Assembly: GCA_032622095.1 (NCBI GenBank)
Contig: CP136063.1
Location: 148,045,379 to 148,109,378 of the forward strand
Source of the DNA: Siphonodentalium dalli
Lineage: Eukaryota > Mollusca > Scaphopoda > Gadilida > Siphonodentaliidae
Reading direction: 5' to 3'
DNA: 64,000 bases
This document shows positions 59,071-64,000 of the stretch, in pieces. The position numbers were made by a program, and so were the translations under genes. Under the pieces are notes generated by a model. It had not been told where the DNA came from, searched no databases, and saw nothing but the letters and a program-made list of their open reading frames with translations. How positions within the stretch are numbered: position 1 is the stretch's first letter; each line of letters opens with the position of its first letter.

Positions 59071-59443
59071 TCACCTTTTTGACATTTTTGTTGTAATATA
59101 ATATGCTTGATGTGGTCTTCACTTCAGATAGCATAGATTCCTTCAGGTGGTGGACTCTCTTAAGGATTAGGTAGTTTTCTATATCTTAAACTTTCCACCT
59201 CCTGACATAGCTCTGGCATGGAACCCCTAAGTCAATTTTTATATTGGTAGCTTTTAAAATTTAACGCAGCTAAAATATAGCGGACAGAATTTGGTTTTGT
59301 TTCAGCAGTTGCCTCGGCTCAGCCGATAGCCGATACTTATTACCGGAGCTGCATATTATAATTCATGTTTGAATATTATAGGTCAATAACTATTCCCTTA
59401 TCCATTTCGCTTGACTAATTGAACTTGAATCTCTTTTCTTCAG

Positions 59444-59559
59444 TCAAAAAGGATCAAATCCTCCAGGAAACAGCTGGGCTGATAGAGTCAAAGGTATCAA
59501 GACACCCCCTCCAGTACATGATAATCGGCACAGAACCATCAGTGATATAAGTGAGAGTG
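59444..59559 (+). CDS. SCAPER: SCAPER, fourth coding exon
   Basis: Acceptor TCTTTTCTTCAG (AG 59442-59443) and donor GAGAGTG|GTATGT (GT 59560-59561). It enters in phase 2, completing Val 215, and leaves in phase 1, encoding residues 216-253 (QKGSNPPGNSWADRVKGIKT, then PPPVHDNRHRTISDISES). SWADRVK corresponds to SWADKVK of vertebrate SCAPER, located the same short distance after the AWEVRKMSPG block. The rest is a polar, probably disordered linker. Its phase fits the preceding exon without adjustment. The next exons (the GWETVQ-like region, coiled coil, zinc finger and C-terminal repeats in vertebrates) are not seen and should lie past the right edge. Confidence 0.88.
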
Positions 59560-59719
59560 GTATGTGGCAGCTAAAATAATGCTATTCATATCTTAGGCCA
59601 AATAAATATAAATTATGTATTCTCAGGCACCTCCATTGTCATTAAAATTTTCTATCAGAAAACCTTGTAAAGCATTTTCAGCTCAACTTTACTTTGTAAA
59701 GTTTGAGCTATTGCTGTGG

Positions 59720-60900
59720 GTTGGTGTCGTCGTCCGTGCGTCTGTCAACAATTTCCTTTGGCTCACCCTACAGGCCCCATCCCTCATCCGATCATTACCA
59801 AACTTCATATGGATCATCGGGGTGACCTCTAGATGGGAGCCATTGATTTTTTCCGAAATTTGTTAAAAAACAGCCAATTTGAATTTTAAATTTGAATCCA
59901 TCGGCACACTCTGCAGCCCGCATTTATTTGACAAATGTTTTGAAAATTTACAGGCAAGTTTAGGATCACCTCAAGATGGGAGCTATAAAATTTTAGCGAT
60001 TTTCAATGAAAAACATGGCTGCTGGCAGCCATCTTGGATTTTACTCTTTGCATGACTAAATCCTTTGGCTGACCCTACAGGCCACATCCCTCATCCTATC
60101 ATTATCAAACTTCTTATGGATCTTCGGGTGACCTCTAGATGGGAGCCATCGATTTTTTCCGAAATTCATTAAAAATCATTGCCGCCAGCAGCCATCTTGG
60201 ATTTTAATCTTTGCATGACTAAATCCTTTGGCACACCATACAGGCAAAATCCCTCATTTGATCATCTCCAAACTGCATATGGATCTTCAGGGGGACCTCT
60301 AGATGGGAGCCATTGATTTTTTCCGAAATTTGTTATAAAACATGGCCGGCAGCAGCCATCTTGGATTTCAAATTTGAATCCATCTGCTCAGCCCGCATCC
60401 CGCATTTATTGGAGAATTGTTTTGAAAATTTGCAGGCATGTTTAAGATCACCTCTAGATGAGAGCCATCAAATTTGAACAATGTTTGATAAAAAATATGG
60501 CCGCTGGCAGCCATTTTGGATTTTATTTCATACACGACTAAATCCTTTGGCACACCCTACAAACCACATTCCTCATTTGATCATCACCAAACTTTATATG
60601 GATCTTCATGGTGACTTCTAGATGGGAGCCATCAATTTGTTTTTCAAAATTCGTAGAAAAACATAGCTGCCAGCAGCCATTTTGGATTTTACTCTTTGCA
60701 TGACTAAATCCTTCGGCACACCTTACAGGCCACATCCCTCATCCGATCGTCACCAAACTTCATTTGAATCTTCGGGGTGAACTTTAGATGGGAGCCATTG
60801 ATTATTCCCGAAATTCGTTATGAAACATGGCTGCCAGCAGCCATCTTGGATTTCAAATTTGAATCCATCCGCACACCCTGCATCCCACATTTATTTGTGA
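59720..60900 (+). repeat. Tandem repeat, seven units of about 145-167 bp
   Basis: GATGGGAGCCAT-type anchors at about 59836, 59981, 60139, 60308, 60461, 60625 and 60790, with CAGCAGCCATCTTGGATTT and CACATCCCTCATCCGATCAT in most units. Two units lack the ACTCTTTGCATGACTAAATC part and carry AAATTTGAATCCATC instead, giving a higher-order alternation. Open frames here are not coding. Confidence 0.9.
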
Positions 60901-60904
60901 AATG

Positions 60905-61255
60905 TGAAATTTCATCAACACAATACAAGACCTTTACTGTAACTTTTTGGCTTTCCTTCTTTTTCATTCTATTCATTGCTCAGCAAAAAATAAACTCCTT
61001 CCCAAGCTACAGTGTCATTGACACATTCAGTTTCAATATGTTCTGTTAGAAATATTGGATTTGAACAATGAAAATTAATTTTGGTTTGTTTCTGGAGTAT
61101 ACATACATGTTTTCTAGATTTTGAGATAAAATTAGCCTCCCTCCCTCATTTCAAAATTGAGATATAATTGCTTGAGAACACAGACATTTTATTTTAATGG
61201 CCTTATACCAATAGATTTGTTTTACAATCTCATTATTAATTCACTTTCATTCCAA
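60905..61255. other. No recognisable feature
   Basis: Intronic AT-rich spacer. Confidence 0.4.
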
Positions 61256-61756
61256 TCTCATATATATTTTGAAGAACTCTGTCTGTTTGTTTGTTTGTCT
61301 GTATGTATGTCTGTCATTTATACAAATCTACGATTCTCGACCAATCGGGACGAAACTTGGTACTTGTGTGTAGTTTGACCAGGCGGTCGTATTGGCGAGC
61401 CCATGCGGCGCCCGCTTCGCGCATGCGCAGACGAGATCTCGGAAACGGGTGGAGCTATCGACTTGAAATTTGCTATGTGAATTTATCTTGCCCCGGATAC
61501 GAATTTTATCGGGTCGCCGAGCCCGTGCGACGCCAGCTTCGCGCATGCGCAGACCAGATCTCGGAAACGGGTGGAGCTATCGACTTGAAATTTGGTATGT
61601 GAATGTATCTTGCCCCGGATACAAATTTTATCGGGTCGCCGAGCCCGTGCGACGCCAGCTTCGCGCATGCGCAGACCAGATCTCGGAAACGGGTAGAGCT
61701 ATCGACTTGAAATTTGGTTTTTGAATAGCCCGGACAACGTCGGGCTCATCAGCTAG
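61256..61756 (+). mobile_element. Helitron-like element 1 of a head-to-tail chain
   Basis: Begins TCTCATATATATTTTGAAGA after an A. It has a (CTGT/TTGT)n microsatellite, about three core units with CGACTTGAAATTTG and GCGCATGCGCAGAC, the hairpin GCCCGGACAACGTCGGGC, and ends ATCAGCTAG. It is the same family as 9594-10110 on the opposite strand. Confidence 0.85.
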
Positions 61757-62143
61757 TCTCATATATATTTTGAAGACCTCTGTTTCTTTGTCTGTCTGTC
61801 TGTATGTCTGTATGTCATTTATACAAATCTACGATTCTCGACCGATCGGGACGAAACTTGGTACGTGTGTGTAGTTTGACCAGGCGGTCGACGTTGTCGT
61901 ATTAGCGAGCCCGTGCGGCGCCCGCTTCGCGCATGCGCAGACGAGATCTCGGAAACGGGTGGAGCTATCGACTTGAAATTTTCTATGTGAATGTATCTTG
62001 CCCCGGATACGATTTTTATCGGGTCGCCGAGCCTGTGCGACGCAAGCTTCGCGCATGCGCAGACCAGATCTCGCAAACGGGTGGAGCTATCGACTTGAAA
62101 TTTGGTTTTTGAATAGCCCGGACAACGTCGGGCTCATCGGCTA
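61757..62143 (+). mobile_element. Helitron-like element 2 of the chain
   Basis: Begins TCTCATATATATTTTGAAGA immediately after the CTAG of element 1. Two core units, the same hairpin, and an end of CGGCTA where CTAG is expected; the final G is missing at the junction. Confidence 0.85.
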
Positions 62144-62501
62144 TCTATTATATATTTTGGAACTCCTGTAAGGGTGTATTTGTATGTGTGTCTGTGTGTG
62201 TGTTATAGACTCGAAAACTGCTCGACCGATCCAACTAAAATTTGGTATGTATGCCTACTTTGATCCTGGGAACAATACCGATGGGTCCAATTTCCCGTGC
62301 GACCGTATCCTTATCCTTGACCTTGACTTTGACCTCGCTCATATACGCTCATTTTGGCATGTTTCTGGCCCTTGGCCGATCCAACTCAAATTTGGTACGT
62401 AGGCCTACTTTGATCCCGGGAACAATATGGGCTGGTCCAATTTCATGTGTGACCGTGTCCTTGACCTTGACCTCGCTCAGATAGTTGGGCACATCAGCTA
62501 G
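62144..62501 (+). mobile_element. Helitron-like element 3 of the chain
   Basis: Begins TCTATTATATATTTTGGAAC, carries a TGTG-type microsatellite and two units with CCGATCCAACT(A/C)AAATTTGG and TTGACCTTGACCTCGCTC, and ends CACATCAGCTAG before T. Its 5' end and core are closer to the 14.0 kb copy than to elements 1 and 2, so two subfamilies are joined here. Confidence 0.8.
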
Positions 62502-63619
62502 TGTTCTATATTCACACATCACTACCACCAATTTCTTTGTTTTGACTCTATATTCTATGTTGATTTTATTGTTTCTTGTGGGAGCATATGTTTGGTCTAC
62601 AAGCCCCAGCAATTAAAAAAAATATATTATTAGTATGGCCCAAACATGTATCACTCCACTCCTGAGAAAAATGGGCTTTATAAACACTGAGAAAAATGGG
62701 CTTTATAAACACCCTTTATTCAAACTATTCGCCCATAAATACAAAATTAAAATATTTTCTCTGTTTTGTTGTGATTGGGATAAAACTGACGGGTCTTGAT
62801 TAAGGTTCATCCACCTTGATCATGCATGTCTCATGAGTGATCCAGATAAAAAAATTGCTTCAGTTGATTATTTACTAAAGATATGCTCAAATTAATCACC
62901 CCCCCCCCCCCAGCTATCATACTTGTGACCAGAGGCAGCCCTGGGAATTGAGGAAAAGATACCTTGGCAATATTTTTGCAAAATAAAAAAAAGTTTCCAA
63001 TTTAGAGTCTGAAAATTCCCGATCTCATTCTCCCAACTTGACCTTATTCTTCCAGTTTCTATTAGTTTAAGTTGCTGATTTTAATTCATTACTTGTACAC
63101 TGGCTTTAAAAAATGATTCGGGGGTACATCACCAAATGTACTGAGCTGTTGTGGGTCATAATATCAGTTCCAATGGGGTTTTATTACTGTGAAACAAGTC
63201 AATGAATATCAAAGAATATAATTTGACATACTATATACGATATTTCACGCCATTTTGATGTCATATCTAACCAAGTAAATTGAAAGCAGTTGCTGCTTAT
63301 ATATTATCATGTTATATATGGTTGTTGGGATATCAGAAAGATTTATTGGACACTGTGTTGTGAACTAACTTGCAATGGTGGTTTGCAGTATTCATTAAGT
63401 CAAAGTGGAGTGGCTCAGGGGCGCGCGGGGTAATTGTTAGGGAAGGGGGACTGAAAACGTGTAGAACTAGAATGCACTCAGAGAGATGCCAACGTGCGCA
63501 AAAATGTAATAAAAAATAATTAAAAAAATAATTTCACTGTATTTTACTCAATTTATTTTATTTTATTTAATTTAATGTTAGCAAAAAAAGAAAATTACAA
63601 TCTTCAATAATTTTATTTA
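62502..63619. other. No recognisable feature
   Basis: Intron sequence with a duplicated GAGAAAAATGGGCTTTATAA (62667 and 62691) and a 13-C tract at 62899-62911. No SCAPER exon is seen. Confidence 0.45.
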
Positions 63620-63771
63620 GGGATAACAGTGTGGTGTTTTGTGATTTCGGAAAGGTACATGGAGAATTTAGTTAATGGGCGACGGCGGAGCCGGAGCCCA
63701 TTAACGGGTATTTGCCACAGTATATTCGCCATGTACCTTTCCAAAATCACAAAACACCACACTGTTATCCC
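63620..63771. repeat. Snap-back MITE of 152 bp
   Basis: GGGATAACAGTGTGGTGTTT and its complement form the ends; pairing continues through GTGATTTCGGAAAGGTACAT to a GC-rich centre (GACGGCGGAGCCGG). A few mismatches and an insertion in the right arm (TTTGCCACAGTATATTC) are present. Confidence 0.9.
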
Positions 63772-64000
63772 CATTCTAATGCTTTTCGAACTTAAAAATG
63801 TTATTTAGACAAACAAATGGCTCGTAATTATCAACGAAATGTGCGGCCATAGAAAACACTCAGCCAATTCACGACTTTTTATTTTAAATTTAATGCGCTA
63901 GATAAAATATAGTCCCCCAATTACCATCGCTCTTATCGTTAAAAATACTGATAAACATGAAAAATTGCCACCTCAAATAGAAATAAATATGCACAACAAT

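Noticed and set aside
60368-61049. Frames in the 59.7-60.9 kb tandem repeat
   Set aside because: They follow the repeat unit and its complement without a conserved reading frame.

Overview
The window looks like part of an AT-rich, repeat-laden animal genome, most likely a marine invertebrate; phylum is not resolved. Reasons: one recognisable host gene, the 5' coding part of SCAPER (S-phase cyclin A-associated protein in the ER), split into four + strand exons with consensus GT/AG borders and introns of 2.5, 9.5 and 4.5 kb; remnants of animal-type retroelements (Penelope-like, jockey/CR1-like); and a mobilome of inverted-repeat DNA elements, Helitron-like short elements with CTGT microsatellites (pearl/DINE-1 style) and long G/C homopolymers. 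I recognise no tRNA, rRNA or CRISPR array.

Layout. 0-1.4 kb: broken Penelope-like reverse transcriptase with an inverted partial copy. 2.2-7.4 kb: foldback element with TA-flanked ends, palindromic GAACAC/GTGTTC subterminal arrays, a large internal inverted repeat, tandem arrays, and a minus-strand exon encoding half of a CIDE-N domain. 9.5-10.1 kb: two Helitron-like elements head to tail (minus), with a single 199-bp copy at 14.0 kb. 11.5-13.6 kb: TIR element. 14.9-21.9 kb: giant inverted repeat, its left arm split by another TIR element. 22.4-26.5 kb: TIR-like pair enclosing an array of GTGATATCAC palindromes spaced about 21 bp. 29.6-34.0 kb: TIR element whose ends read CACAGTG and are flanked by a 5-bp AGGAT duplication (Transib/ProtoRAG-like signature), carrying a decayed C2H2 zinc-finger exon itself split by a hAT-like MITE. 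36.0-39.3 kb: TIR element with a 9-bp duplication. 39.5 kb and 41.6-42.1 kb: LINE remnants.

42.3-59.6 kb: SCAPER exons, with introns filled by mobile DNA: a 647-bp inverted repeat, a hAT-like element with duplication ATATAAAG, a 6.2-kb hAT-like composite with duplication GGTAATAA (containing a further hAT-like element with duplication GTCCCCAC, a TTAA MITE and an identical 220-bp duplication), and a pogo/Tigger-like element retaining the N-terminus of a transposase. 59.7-60.9 kb: seven-unit tandem repeat. 61.3-62.5 kb: three Helitron-like elements joined end to end. 63.6 kb: snap-back MITE.

The only gene that appears intact within the window is SCAPER, which continues past the right edge. 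Everything else is mobile DNA or remnants. The most unusual theme is the set of short, family-specific motifs (GTGATATCAC, GTGATTCCGTCAC, GGTAACGTATCTTG, TCATTACCCAAACGC, CGGTGTAGA), each clustered in a different element and repeated far more than expected by chance, as transposase-binding subterminal repeats would be.
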